A stretch of 26,576 nucleotides of DNA from a virus, in the IMG/VR virus record IMGVR_UViG_3300043543_000067, positions 1 through 26,576 of that record, one strand, 5' to 3'. Both the position numbers and the translations under genes were made by a program. Of the stretch, positions 5,940 to 13,618 are shown piece after piece. Position 1 is the first letter of the stretch. Each line of letters opens with the position of its first letter. The notes under the pieces were generated by a model. The model was not told the DNA's origin, made no database searches, and saw only the letters and a program-made list of their open reading frames with translations.

Positions 5940-5998
5940 TCGCGCTGGCCGGCCCGCCGGATAGAGCACTCGCCGACTAGCCTCTCCCCCTGCGCGGC

Positions 5999-6027
5999 TT
6001 GCTTTTTTCGTTCCTTTTCTTTATACA
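5999..6027 (+). promoter_or_regulatory. Possible sigma70 promoter upstream of the packaging genes
   Basis: TTGCTT (5999-6004) and TATACA (6022-6027) are separated by 17 bases. The predicted transcription start would fall almost on the ATG at 6034, giving a leaderless or very short-leader message. No Shine-Dalgarno sequence is visible before that ATG, which is at least consistent. The match is moderate. Confidence 0.3.
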
Positions 6028-6033
6028 TCGCGC

Positions 6034-6489
6034 ATGGGCGTGTTAGCGCGCTATACGCGCTCCGAGATCGAGCGTCTGGAAGCTACGGACCCTCGCTGGT
6101 GGTCCGAATTGTGTGCTCGTGTTGCCGAGCATGGTTCTCGTGCTTTGCAGGATGAGCGTCGTGAGCGTGGGTGGTCTTGGGGCGCGTTGTGGGCGTGGTT
6201 GACGGAGAATGAGGAGCGTTATCGGGAGTACAGGCGCGCGCTAGAGGGTTATGCGCAGATGCGGATGTTGGAGACTGTTCCGATTGCGGATGAGAGTGGT
6301 GATGCGCGGTTGCGTGTCGAGACGCGGTTCAAGTTTGCGGAGCGTGCTGATCCTGCGCGCTGGTCGGTGAAGGGTGGTGGCGAGGGTGGAGCGGTGAAGG
6401 TGGTGCTGGTGAATTTCCGGTTGCAGGATGGGCGGGTGGTGGAAGCTGATCAGGTGGCTGATCAGGTGGCCGATCAGGTGGCTGAGTAG
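6034..6489 (+). CDS. Terminase small subunit
   Basis: This encodes a 151-residue protein recognised by the phage small-terminase pattern. The N-terminal half is a DNA-binding helical domain (SWGALWAWLTENEERYREYRRALEGYAQM), then LETVPIADES, and the oligomerisation or large-subunit-contact region RLRVETRFKFAERADPARWSVKG. The small subunit recognises the packaging site and feeds DNA to the large terminase. The gene stands directly before the large terminase, with one small gene between. The C-terminus is an unusual tandem ADQV repeat made by 12-bp direct repeats. Codon use favours T- and G-ending codons and the coding strand is strongly G-over-C, unlike the later genes. No ribosome binding site is evident before ATG 6034. 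Confidence 0.8.
   Translation: MGVLARYTRSEIERLEATDPRWWSELCARVAEHGSRALQDERRERGWSWGALWAWLTENEERYREYRRALEGYAQMRMLETVPIADESGDARLRVETRFKFAERADPARWSVKGGGEGGAVKVVLVNFRLQDGRVVEADQVADQVADQVAE
6445..6480 (+). repeat. Three 12-bp direct repeats at the 3' end of the small terminase gene
   Basis: GCTGATCAGGTG occurs at 6445-6456 and 6457-6468 and, with one change, at 6469-6480. Each unit carries the palindrome TGATCA, so GATC (Dam) sites recur every 12 bases. The repeats encode the ADQV tail of the protein. In P22 and SPP1 the packaging (pac) signal is in or beside the small terminase gene, so these are a candidate recognition array. Simple coding-repeat expansion is the alternative. Confidence 0.7.
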
Positions 6490-6500
6490 GGTGTGCGTGT

Positions 6501-6686
6501 ATGCCGTTCGTGAGCGAGCGACAGCGCCGGTGGATGTGGGCTAACATTCCGGAGGTGGCTAGGCGCTGGACACAGAAGTACGGTGCGAAGCCGGTGAAGC
6601 CTGTGAAGCCTGCGAAGCCGGTGAGGCCTGCTGAGGAGCGTATTGCGATTGCTCTTTTGCGGGCGCGCGCAAGAAATGTGCCGTGA
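6501..6686 (+). CDS. Small basic phage protein of the packaging region
   Basis: This encodes 61 residues. The start MPFVSERQRRWMWANIPEVARRW is of a type often seen in small phage proteins beside terminase or portal genes, where a QRRWM-type helix is conserved. The middle is a PVKPVKPAKPV repeat and the end is basic (LLRARARNVP). It lies 11 bases after the small terminase gene and its stop overlaps the GTG start of the large terminase gene (GTGA), so translation is probably coupled. The function of this family is not established. Confidence 0.65.
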   Translation: MPFVSERQRRWMWANIPEVARRWTQKYGAKPVKPVKPAKPVRPAEERIAIALLRARARNVP

Positions 6687-8098
6687 CTGTTCTGCGTCTT
6701 CCGAAGTCCTGGCGACCGAGGCCGTATCAGCTTCCGCTCTGGGAGTATCTTCGAGCGGGTGGGAAGCGCGCCGTGGTTTGCTGGCACCGCAGGGCGGGCA
6801 AGGACGATGTGTGTCTGCACGCGACCGCCTGCGCGGCGATGGAAAGGGTAGGTAACTACTGGCACATGCTGCCCGAGTATGCGCAGGCGCGGAAGGCGAT
6901 TTGGGATGCTGTGAACCCGCACACTGGCGTGCGGCGGATTGACGAGGCGTTCCCGCGCGAGATCAGGGCCTACACTCGCGAGCACGAGATGACCATCGGG
7001 CTCGTCAACGGCTCTACATGGCAGGTGGTCGGATCGGACAACTACAACAGCCTGATGGGCACGACTCCTGCGGGCATGGTGTTTTCCGAGTACGCGCTGA
7101 GCAACCCGTCGTCGTGGGGGTATCTCTCGCCGATCCTGGAGGAGAACGACGGATGGGCGGTGTTTATCTCTACCCCGCGTGGAAGGAATCACTTTCACGC
7201 CATCTGCCAGACTGCGCAGCGCGAGCAGGGCTGGTTTTACAGCATGCTCACGAACGACGACACCGGCGTGTTTAGCAAGGAACAGCTCGAATCGAAGCTG
7301 CGTGAGCTGCAAGACCTGCACCCGCCTCAGTACGCGCTCTCGCTATGGCGGCAGGAGTATTTCTGTTCGTTCGATGCGGCGATACCCGGGTCGATCTGGG
7401 CGGATTGCATCGAGCGGGCGGAAGCCGATGGCCGCATTCTCGATCTTCAGGTTACCAAGGCTCCGGTCTATACGGCGTGGGACTTGGGCCGCACGGACGA
7501 TACGGCTGTCTGGTTCTACCAGTTCAACGGCCAGTACATTGATATCTTCGATTTTTTCTCGTCGAGCGGCATGAGCATCGAGGGTCTGGTAGACATGCTC
7601 ATGGACAGGAAGGTGAGGCACGGTATCACCTATGCTCGACACTGGCTTCCGCACGACGCTCGCCCGAGAACGCTAGCGGCTGGCGGGAAGTCCATCCTTC
7701 AGCAGTTCATGGACGCAGGCAAGCGGATCGCAGGGCTCGGAGACTTTGCCATCGTGCGCCGGCTTGACGTGCAAGAGGGCATTCAGGCCGCGAGGGCTAC
7801 GTTCCAGCACGTCAGGTTTCACGTGGAACGCTGCAAGCAAGGCATCGAGGCGCTTCGGCACTACCACCGAGAATGGGACGACAGCCGCAAGGCGTTCCTC
7901 GACCGCCCGGTACACGACTGGTCTTCGCACGCTGCTGATGCGTTCCGTTACCTGTCGCTATCGTGGAAGAGGCCAAAGAGCAACCAGGCTCAGCCAGTGG
8001 ATCGGAAGGAGCCAGAGCGACCAGGTGGCGTAACAATGGGCCAGCTTTGGCGAGAACATTTACGCAGGCGTAAATTAGCGTCGCTCGGGATGATGTAG
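6683..8098 (+). CDS. Terminase large subunit
   Basis: This encodes 471 residues, the ATP-driven DNA packaging motor and genome-cutting nuclease that docks on the portal. The N-terminal ATPase has a variant Walker A HRRAGKD at 35-41, Walker B GMVFSEYAL with catalytic Glu near 136, and a coupling motif FISTPRG at about 161-167. The C-terminal RNase H-like nuclease shows WDLGRTDDTA (Asp near 267), a central HDAR, and HAADAFRYL near residue 425, the three metal-binding sites of this fold. The HRRAGKD Walker A is characteristic of many podovirus terminases. The GTG start overlaps the previous stop. The portal gene begins 3 bases after its stop. Length and motif order are normal, so it should be functional. 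Confidence 0.93.
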   Translation: MTVLRLPKSWRPRPYQLPLWEYLRAGGKRAVVCWHRRAGKDDVCLHATACAAMERVGNYWHMLPEYAQARKAIWDAVNPHTGVRRIDEAFPREIRAYTREHEMTIGLVNGSTWQVVGSDNYNSLMGTTPAGMVFSEYALSNPSSWGYLSPILEENDGWAVFISTPRGRNHFHAICQTAQREQGWFYSMLTNDDTGVFSKEQLESKLRELQDLHPPQYALSLWRQEYFCSFDAAIPGSIWADCIERAEADGRILDLQVTKAPVYTAWDLGRTDDTAVWFYQFNGQYIDIFDFFSSSGMSIEGLVDMLMDRKVRHGITYARHWLPHDARPRTLAAGGKSILQQFMDAGKRIAGLGDFAIVRRLDVQEGIQAARATFQHVRFHVERCKQGIEALRHYHREWDDSRKAFLDRPVHDWSSHAADAFRYLSLSWKRPKSNQAQPVDRKEPERPGGVTMGQLWREHLRRRKLASLGMM

Positions 8099-8101
8099 AC
8101 G

Positions 8102-10408
8102 ATGCACGAGGAACGCTCACCGCAGTGGTGGCTCGCCGAAATCGAAGCCGCTCGTAAGCGCGAGGAGACCTGGCGCAAGGACGCTGAGCGCATCATCCGC
8201 ATCTATGAATCCCGCGACGACGGCAAGGTGCCGTTCAACATCCTGTTCTCGAACACCGAGACGATGCTGCCTGCGCTCTACTCGGCAGTACCGCGCCCAG
8301 TCGTGCGCCGCAGGTTCAAGGACGACGATCCACTCGGACGCGCAGCCGCCACCGCCGCCCAGCGCATGCTCGAGTTCCTGCTCGACATGAACATAGAAGG
8401 GTACGAGACATTCGATACAGCGATCAAAACTTCGACGCTGCACGCGCTACTCGTCGGGCGCGGCGTCGCGACCGTGAAATACGACTCGGAGGAGGAAACT
8501 CTACCAGGCGAAGAGCCAGTTCCATACAAGAAGTCCGAACTAGTCTGCATCGAAAACAGGATCTGGAACCGCGTGTACTTCGGCTTCGCGCACAAGTGGA
8601 CCAAGGTGCCGTGGATCGCCTACGAGGAATACATCGACAAGGACGAGGCGACGAGGCTCTTCGGCAAGGAGATCGCTGAGGAGCTCAACTACGCTAGCTG
8701 CGAGTCTGAGGACTCTGACGACAAGACGCTCAAGCCATATGGCGACGTGATCGGCCGCTCTGAGCGCAAGCTCGCACTCGTCTACCAAATCTGGGACAAG
8801 GAAGGCGGGCGGCGCGTGCTCTACGTGAGCCCATCGCTGCCGGACCGCTTCCTCCTCACGATGGACGACCCGCTCCAGCTCACAGGGTTTTTCAACTGCC
8901 CGCAGCCGATGGAGTTCATCGAGCGCGCAAGCGGTGGATGCCCAGTGCCGCTCTACTCGCTCTACGAGCAGCAGGCAGTCGAGATCAACGAGATCACGCG
9001 GCGCATCCGCAACGTTGTGCGCGCAATCAAGGCGCGCGGTATCTACGACACCGAACTTGGCGAGGATATCAAGCGCCTGTTCGAGGCTGACGACAACGAA
9101 CTTGTCCCCGCAGAGAAAAGCTCCGCGTTTTCCGCCGAGCGCGGGCTCCAGAACGCCATCTGGTTCGCGCCGCTACAGGAACTCATCACGACGCTGGAGA
9201 AGCTCTACGCAGCGCGTGAACAGTGCAAACGTGTGATCTACGAGGTCACGGGCATCTCGGACATCCTGCGCGGCATGTCGGTTGCATCGGAGACCGCCAC
9301 CGCGCAGCGCATCAAGAGCGAGTGGGGCTCACTCAGGTTCCGGCGCAAGCAGCAAGAAGTCCAGCGCTTCGCCCGCGACATGCTGCGGCTCATGGTCGAG
9401 GTCGCGGCCACGCGATTCAGCGAGGAAACCTGGGCGCGCATGACCGGGCTTCCATACCTCACAGAGCAGGACTTCGCGCACGAGAAGATGCTCGTCGAGC
9501 AGCTCACCGCACTGCTGGCCTCAGGTCAGGCAAGCCCACAGGTGCAGCAACAGTTAGAACAGGCGCGCCGTAACCTCACGACCCCGCGCTGGTCACAGGT
9601 GCTGGAAATCCTGCGAAACGACCTCCAGCGCGCCTATCGCGTGGACATCGAGACGAACTCGACCGTAGAGCCCGAAGCCGTCGAGGATCAGCGGCACATC
9701 AGCGAGGTCATGACGGCACTCGGACAGTTCCTGAACGGCGTGACTCCTCTTGTGACCTCCGGCACGATGCCTTTTCAGGCTGCCCAGGCAATGATGCTCG
9801 CCATCACACGACGCTTCCGCTTCGGCGAGGAGATCGAGGACTACATCAAGTCCATGCAGCCGCCTCAGCCGCCGGACATTGGCAAGGAAACGATGGCCGA
9901 GATCGAGCGCGAGAAGACGAAGCTTGCACTCGAACAGGCGCAGCTCGAAGCGGAGAAGCGCGAACTTGCCGCGCAACGCGAGATTGCGAAGAAGGACATC
10001 GAGATCGCGCGGCTACGCGCCGAGCTTTCTGCTGTGGACATGAAGGTCAAGGAGACTGTCGCGAACATCGAGCTTCAGGCGCGCGAGCGGATGGTGCGCG
10101 AATCCGAGGCCGTCGTCGCGGCCAAGGCGCAACAGGTCGCGAAGGGCGAGCAACGGAACGATGCCGCGGCAGCAAAGGCCATCGCAGCCATACATCGCTT
10201 GGTCACCACGTTCTCGGAGACGATGGCCAAGCTCGTGGCCAGACTGGAGCAGAGCGATGCGAATCTCTCCGACAAGATGGCGCAGATTCTGGCGATCAGT
10301 TCCGCCCCGCGCCGCTCTCGGGCCATTCGCGGCAAGGACGGGCGCATCGAAGAGACTGTGAGCGAACCAGTGCTAGCCCAGACTACTCCAACCACCAGCC
10401 TGCCGTGA
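8102..10408 (+). CDS. Portal protein
   Basis: This encodes 768 residues, the dodecameric channel at the capsid vertex through which DNA enters and leaves. The large size and the order of segments (NILFSNTETMLPALYSAVPRP, then a region with IENRIWNRVYFGFAHKWTKVPWIAYEEYI, then YEQQAVEINEITRRIRNVVRAI and YEVTGISDILRGM) fit P22/Bcep22-like podovirus portals. Residues about 590-690 are a long charged coiled coil (EREKTKLALEQAQLEAEKREL and on), resembling the barrel helices that project into the capsid. It follows the large terminase immediately and precedes the scaffold and capsid genes, the standard head-gene order. No truncation is apparent. Confidence 0.9.
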   Translation: MHEERSPQWWLAEIEAARKREETWRKDAERIIRIYESRDDGKVPFNILFSNTETMLPALYSAVPRPVVRRRFKDDDPLGRAAATAAQRMLEFLLDMNIEGYETFDTAIKTSTLHALLVGRGVATVKYDSEEETLPGEEPVPYKKSELVCIENRIWNRVYFGFAHKWTKVPWIAYEEYIDKDEATRLFGKEIAEELNYASCESEDSDDKTLKPYGDVIGRSERKLALVYQIWDKEGGRRVLYVSPSLPDRFLLTMDDPLQLTGFFNCPQPMEFIERASGGCPVPLYSLYEQQAVEINEITRRIRNVVRAIKARGIYDTELGEDIKRLFEADDNELVPAEKSSAFSAERGLQNAIWFAPLQELITTLEKLYAAREQCKRVIYEVTGISDILRGMSVASETATAQRIKSEWGSLRFRRKQQEVQRFARDMLRLMVEVAATRFSEETWARMTGLPYLTEQDFAHEKMLVEQLTALLASGQASPQVQQQLEQARRNLTTPRWSQVLEILRNDLQRAYRVDIETNSTVEPEAVEDQRHISEVMTALGQFLNGVTPLVTSGTMPFQAAQAMMLAITRRFRFGEEIEDYIKSMQPPQPPDIGKETMAEIEREKTKLALEQAQLEAEKRELAAQREIAKKDIEIARLRAELSAVDMKVKETVANIELQARERMVRESEAVVAAKAQQVAKGEQRNDAAAAKAIAAIHRLVTTFSETMAKLVARLEQSDANLSDKMAQILAISSAPRRSRAIRGKDGRIEETVSEPVLAQTTPTTSLP

Positions 10409-10415
10409 GGTGAAC

Positions 10416-10502
10416 ATGGCGATCTATTCCACTTCACTTCTTCTTACTCGCATCGGACGGAAATGCCGCTTCACGACTTCCGCTGCCAGCAGGGACACTT
10501 AA
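10416..10502 (+). CDS. Possible 28-residue leader peptide overlapping the zinc-ribbon gene
   Basis: An ATG at 10416 follows AGGTGAAC closely and opens a 28-codon frame (MAIYSTSLLLTRIGRK at its start) that ends at TAA 10500-10502, 40 bases inside the next gene in another frame. The ribosome binding site is as good as that of the following gene. It may be a real small protein, a coupling leader, or chance. Confidence 0.3.
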   Translation: MAIYSTSLLLTRIGRKCRFTTSAASRDT

Positions 10503-10873
10503 CCGAGGCGTATGTGCCGCACGGCACGGACGCGATCTCGTGTCAGCGCTGCGGCAAGCGCGCGGAGAAGGTGTTCCTGACCTTCCCCATGATCTTCGTC
10601 CAGCCGGACATCTGCTACGAAAGCCCAATCGACGGAAGGCCGATCACATCACTGCATGCACGCAAGGAAGACCTTGCCCGCTCTGGTTGCATCCCCTACG
10701 ACCCGGAGATGAAAAAAGACGCAGAGCGCAAGCAGAAAGAAGCAGAGGCGCGCCTCGAAGCTGCGCTGGACGAGACCATAGAACGCGAGATCACGGCGAT
10801 GCCATTGCGCAAGCGCGAGCGGCTCGCCTCAGAGTTGGACGCTGGTTTTGACGTGACGTTCATGAGGAAATAA
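10463..10873 (+). CDS. FmdB-like zinc-ribbon protein of the head module
   Basis: This encodes 136 residues. The N-terminus MPLHDFRCQQGHLTEAYV with ISCQRCGKRAEKVFL gives the FmdB-type zinc ribbon pattern, C-x2-G-H and C-x2-C separated by about 20 residues. The rest contains FVQPDICYESPIDGRPITSLHARKEDLARSG, also seen in phage copies of this family, then a charged helix rich in Lys and Glu. It lies between portal and scaffold genes with GGACGGA before the ATG. Zinc binding is a family-level expectation; its part in head assembly is unknown. The portal-scaffold position and the 2-base gap to the scaffold gene argue for co-expression with head genes. Confidence 0.75.
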   Translation: MPLHDFRCQQGHLTEAYVPHGTDAISCQRCGKRAEKVFLTFPMIFVQPDICYESPIDGRPITSLHARKEDLARSGCIPYDPEMKKDAERKQKEAEARLEAALDETIEREITAMPLRKRERLASELDAGFDVTFMRK

Positions 10874-10875
10874 CG

Positions 10876-11841
10876 ATGCCTGAAGGTGAATTCGACATGG
10901 ACAGCGCAGTAGCATCCGTAGCGTCCGGACTCGGAATCGGTGCGTCTGATGGAGCACAGGAATCGGTCGAGCCGCAGTCCGAGGTTACGGAGCCACAGAC
11001 CGACGAGGCCCCTGCGGCAGAAAGCGCGGAGCAGCAGCCCGATGCCGTGCAGGTGCGACCAGCTCCGAAATCGTGGGCAAAGGAATATCACGAGCACTGG
11101 GCTAAGCTCGATGCGAAGGTGCAGGACTACATCGAGAAGCGCGAGAAGCAGATGCTCGACGGGCTGGAGCAGTACAAGAGCGACGCCGCCTTCGCGCGCG
11201 AGATTCGCGAGGTGATCACTCCATATCTCCAGCATATCCAGGCGCAGGGCGTCGAGCCGAAGCAGGCAATCCAGTACCTGCTGCACGCCCATCACCTACT
11301 CACGACTTCGCCTGCCGAGCAGAAGCTCGACTACTTCCGCAAGCTCGCAGCGTCCTACGGCATCCAACTCGACCAGCTCTCTGCCGAAGCGCCGAAAGAG
11401 GATACGGCTCTCAAGCCGATCACCGAGAAGCTTTTCGCTCTCGAACAGGCGCTTCGTGCCCGTGAGCAAGCGGAATACCAGGAGCGGTACAACAATATTC
11501 TCGCCGAGGTGCAGGCGTTCGCATCAGACGGCAAGCATCCGTATTTCGACGAGTGCTACGAAGACATCGAGGCGCTCGTCCGTGCAGGACATACGCTCGA
11601 ACAGGCGTATGAGAAGGCGGTGTACGCCAACCCGGTCACTCGCGCCAAGGAACTCGCCCGCCTTCAAGCGGAGTGGGAAAAAGAGATGCGCGAGAAGGCC
11701 AAAGCAGAAGCCGAGAAGGCCAGACAGGCCAAGGCGGCAAACATCCGAAGCAGGGAAACGACCGCAACTCCGACAGAGCCTTTGGGGTCGATGGAACAGA
11801 CTATACGCGAAACTCTTAAGAAATTAAGAGGAGCGTCCTAA
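10876..11841 (+). CDS. Capsid scaffolding protein
   Basis: This encodes 321 residues. Residues 1-60 are acidic and rich in Ala, Gln, Glu and Pro. Then comes a typical phage scaffold segment, PKSWAKEYHEHWAKLDAKVQDYIEKR, a helical core (FAREIREVITPYLQHIQAQGVEPKQAIQYLL), and a C-terminal coiled coil from about 240 to 290 with many Lys, Glu and Ala. Scaffold proteins direct capsid assembly and are removed before DNA fills the head; their basic C-terminus often contacts the capsid protein, and here the end is LKKLRGAS. The gene directly precedes the major capsid gene. GAGGAAAT is the ribosome binding site. No protease motif is apparent. Confidence 0.82.
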   Translation: MPEGEFDMDSAVASVASGLGIGASDGAQESVEPQSEVTEPQTDEAPAAESAEQQPDAVQVRPAPKSWAKEYHEHWAKLDAKVQDYIEKREKQMLDGLEQYKSDAAFAREIREVITPYLQHIQAQGVEPKQAIQYLLHAHHLLTTSPAEQKLDYFRKLAASYGIQLDQLSAEAPKEDTALKPITEKLFALEQALRAREQAEYQERYNNILAEVQAFASDGKHPYFDECYEDIEALVRAGHTLEQAYEKAVYANPVTRAKELARLQAEWEKEMREKAKAEAEKARQAKAANIRSRETTATPTEPLGSMEQTIRETLKKLRGAS

Positions 11842-11859
11842 ACTCTAGAGGAGATCAAA

Positions 11860-12822
11860 ATGCCTTCCCCTAACAGCGTGTTCACGGAACTGGTCACGAC
11901 CACGTTCCGCAAACACAGGAAGGAGATCGTTGACAACCTGTCGAACCGCAACGCTCTCCTGAAGTACCTGATGAAGCGCGGTAACTACCGCACCGAGGAC
12001 GGCGGTCTGAGTATCGCCATACCTTTCGACTACGCCGCGAACAGCACCTACCAGCGCTACAGCGACTGGGACACGCTGAACATCGGGCAATCGGAGGTGC
12101 TCTCGGCTGCCGAGTACCAATGGCGGCAGATCGCCATCCATGTGGTGGCTTCCGGTCGCGAGCTGCGCATCAACAGCGGAGAAACGAGGATCATCAACCT
12201 CGTGAAAGCCCGCATGAAGAATGCCATTCGGACGTTCAACAACAACTTCTCGTTCGACCTCTACTCGAACGGCACGTTGACGAACCAGATCAATGGCATT
12301 CAGGCGCTCATCGCTGACACGCCGACGAACACGGTTGGCGGAATTGACGCCGGCACTTGGACGTTCTGGCAGAACAAGGTGTACAGTGCGTCGGACAACG
12401 GCGTTACGCCGTCTGCGACGACAATCGAGAACAGTCTGCTTCTGCCGGCGTGGATGATGGTGGACCGTGGCCCAGACGACCAGCCCGATCTGATCGTGAT
12501 GTCGAACGACTGGTATCAGTTCTTCGAACAGTCGCAGACCTCGATCAAGCGCTACACCAGCCAGCAGAACGTGGCAGGAGGACTCATCAGCCTGAAATAC
12601 AAGACGGCTGACGTGTTCTTCGACGGCAACTCTGGCATCCCGCCTTCGCGCGCCTATCTCATCAACACGGAGTACCTGTACCTCGTGGTGCATGAGCAAG
12701 CGAACCTCGAAGTGCTCGATGCTCAGAAGCCTGTGAATCAGGACGGCGAGATCGTGCCGATCATCTTCATGGGCAACCTCTGCTGCTCGAACCGTTCGAT
12801 GCAGTGCGTCATCAAACCCTAA
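11860..12822 (+). CDS. Major capsid protein
   Basis: This encodes 320 residues of a phage major capsid family, expected to take the HK97-like fold. Features include the helical N-terminus (VFTELVTTTFRKHRKEIVDNLSNRNALLKYL), a beta-rich DGGLSIAIPFDYAANSTYQRYSDWDTL region resembling the extended loop, and NNFSFDLYSNG, LIVMSNDWYQFFE and LISLKYKTADVFFDG in the core. A strong GAGGAG site lies before the ATG, as expected for the most abundant virion protein. It follows the scaffold and precedes a probable decoration protein. No N-terminal cleavage peptide can be assigned. The fold is inferred from family likeness. Confidence 0.88.
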   Translation: MPSPNSVFTELVTTTFRKHRKEIVDNLSNRNALLKYLMKRGNYRTEDGGLSIAIPFDYAANSTYQRYSDWDTLNIGQSEVLSAAEYQWRQIAIHVVASGRELRINSGETRIINLVKARMKNAIRTFNNNFSFDLYSNGTLTNQINGIQALIADTPTNTVGGIDAGTWTFWQNKVYSASDNGVTPSATTIENSLLLPAWMMVDRGPDDQPDLIVMSNDWYQFFEQSQTSIKRYTSQQNVAGGLISLKYKTADVFFDGNSGIPPSRAYLINTEYLYLVVHEQANLEVLDAQKPVNQDGEIVPIIFMGNLCCSNRSMQCVIKP

Positions 12823-12837
12823 CTGAGCGAGGCGAAC

Positions 12838-13548
12838 ATGTTCTCTGCTATCGATTCGGTTGGCGGAACCCAGCCATTCAACGACTGGTTTACGCCCGAC
12901 ACGACTCAGCGCCACGTCCTCGGGATGAAGGTGTCTGCCGTAGACCCATATTGGGGGTACGGCGAGTTCATCTATCTCAAGGCTGGCTCGTCCCTGAACA
13001 AGGGCAACGTGTGTGTCATCAATGCGTCGTTTACCGCGACCACGGCTCCGGCGACTGCCAACACCGGATACCCGGTCTGCGTTGCGATGGCGCCGATGTC
13101 CGCCAACACCTTCGGCTGGTTCCAGACGATGGGTCTGGCGGTCTATGCCATGAACGCGACGGTGACGGCGGACGCGGCTGTCGGCGTCGCGGCTGCCGGT
13201 GTGCTTGGGACCAACGTTGCCGGCAGGCAAGTGCTTGGTCTCAGGCATCTGAGACCGCAAACGGCTACGATCACCGTGCAGGCGACGCTTACCGCCGGAA
13301 GCCCTGTCGTGCTCACTGGTGGGTACGACGGGTTCTTCGTCGGGATGGCGTTGTCCGGCACAGGTGTGCCCGCCTCGACTGTCGTCGGGCGTCTCGACGC
13401 GGACGGCAGGACGATTTACATGGGCAGCGCCGTCGGTCTCTCTGACAAGCTCGCGACCTCTAGCGGGCAGATCACGCTTACCGGAACCTACACCGGTTTC
13501 GGTGCCGGGATCATCCATAGCCCGTTCATGCAGGGCGCGATCACTTGA
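12838..13548 (+). CDS. Probable capsid decoration or head accessory protein
   Basis: This encodes 236 residues, low in charge and rich in Gly, Ala, Thr and Val. Residues about 45-130 (YLKAGSSLNKGNVCVI, YPVCVAMAPMSANTFGWFQTMG) resemble small beta-barrel head-decoration proteins in which a YG-x-F, GTxxxxGxV and GWxQ pattern recurs. Residues about 150-236 add a second beta-rich part (ATLTAGSPVVLTG, GMALSGTGVPASTVV) typical of surface-exposed phage beta domains. The gene follows the major capsid gene by 15 bases and is the last before a strong terminator, so it is expressed with the head genes. The decoration role is inferred from position and composition. Confidence 0.6.
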   Translation: MFSAIDSVGGTQPFNDWFTPDTTQRHVLGMKVSAVDPYWGYGEFIYLKAGSSLNKGNVCVINASFTATTAPATANTGYPVCVAMAPMSANTFGWFQTMGLAVYAMNATVTADAAVGVAAAGVLGTNVAGRQVLGLRHLRPQTATITVQATLTAGSPVVLTGGYDGFFVGMALSGTGVPASTVVGRLDADGRTIYMGSAVGLSDKLATSSGQITLTGTYTGFGAGIIHSPFMQGAIT

Positions 13549-13555
13549 CCTTGTG

Positions 13556-13593
13556 CCCGCCCTCCATCTGCAGATGGGGGGCGGGACTTTTTT
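13556..13593 (+). terminator. Intrinsic terminator after the head genes
   Basis: CCCGCCCTCCATCTG (13556-13570) pairs with CAGATGGGGGGCGGG (13571-13585) with a single mismatch; in RNA the centre would open as a small loop. A run of six T follows at 13588-13593. This is a textbook GC-rich hairpin plus U-run. It would end or reduce transcription from the head module and lower the level of the distal tail genes. Confidence 0.85.
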
Positions 13594-13618
13594 GACTGGG
13601 AGACTGACTGGGAGACGT

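Noticed and set aside
5463-5969. A complete 168-codon gene on the minus strand covering the Asp-box segment
   Set aside because: Only the central 100 codons resemble a protein family; both ends are unrelated sequence and there is no ribosome binding site, so it is treated as a fragment.
6329-7321. 330-codon minus-strand frame across the terminase genes
   Set aside because: Antisense to two well-supported packaging genes, with low-complexity Pro/Gln repeats generated by the 12-bp repeats of the plus strand.
11845-13518. 557-codon open frame on the minus strand
   Set aside because: It lies wholly antisense to the major capsid and decoration genes, has Arg/His/Val-rich low-quality sequence and no ribosome binding site; it arises from the codon bias of the plus-strand genes.
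13319-13618. Upstream extension of the 13619 gene to 13319
   Set aside because: The extension overlaps the decoration gene in another frame and runs through the terminator; a ribosome binding site and a family-like start support 13619.
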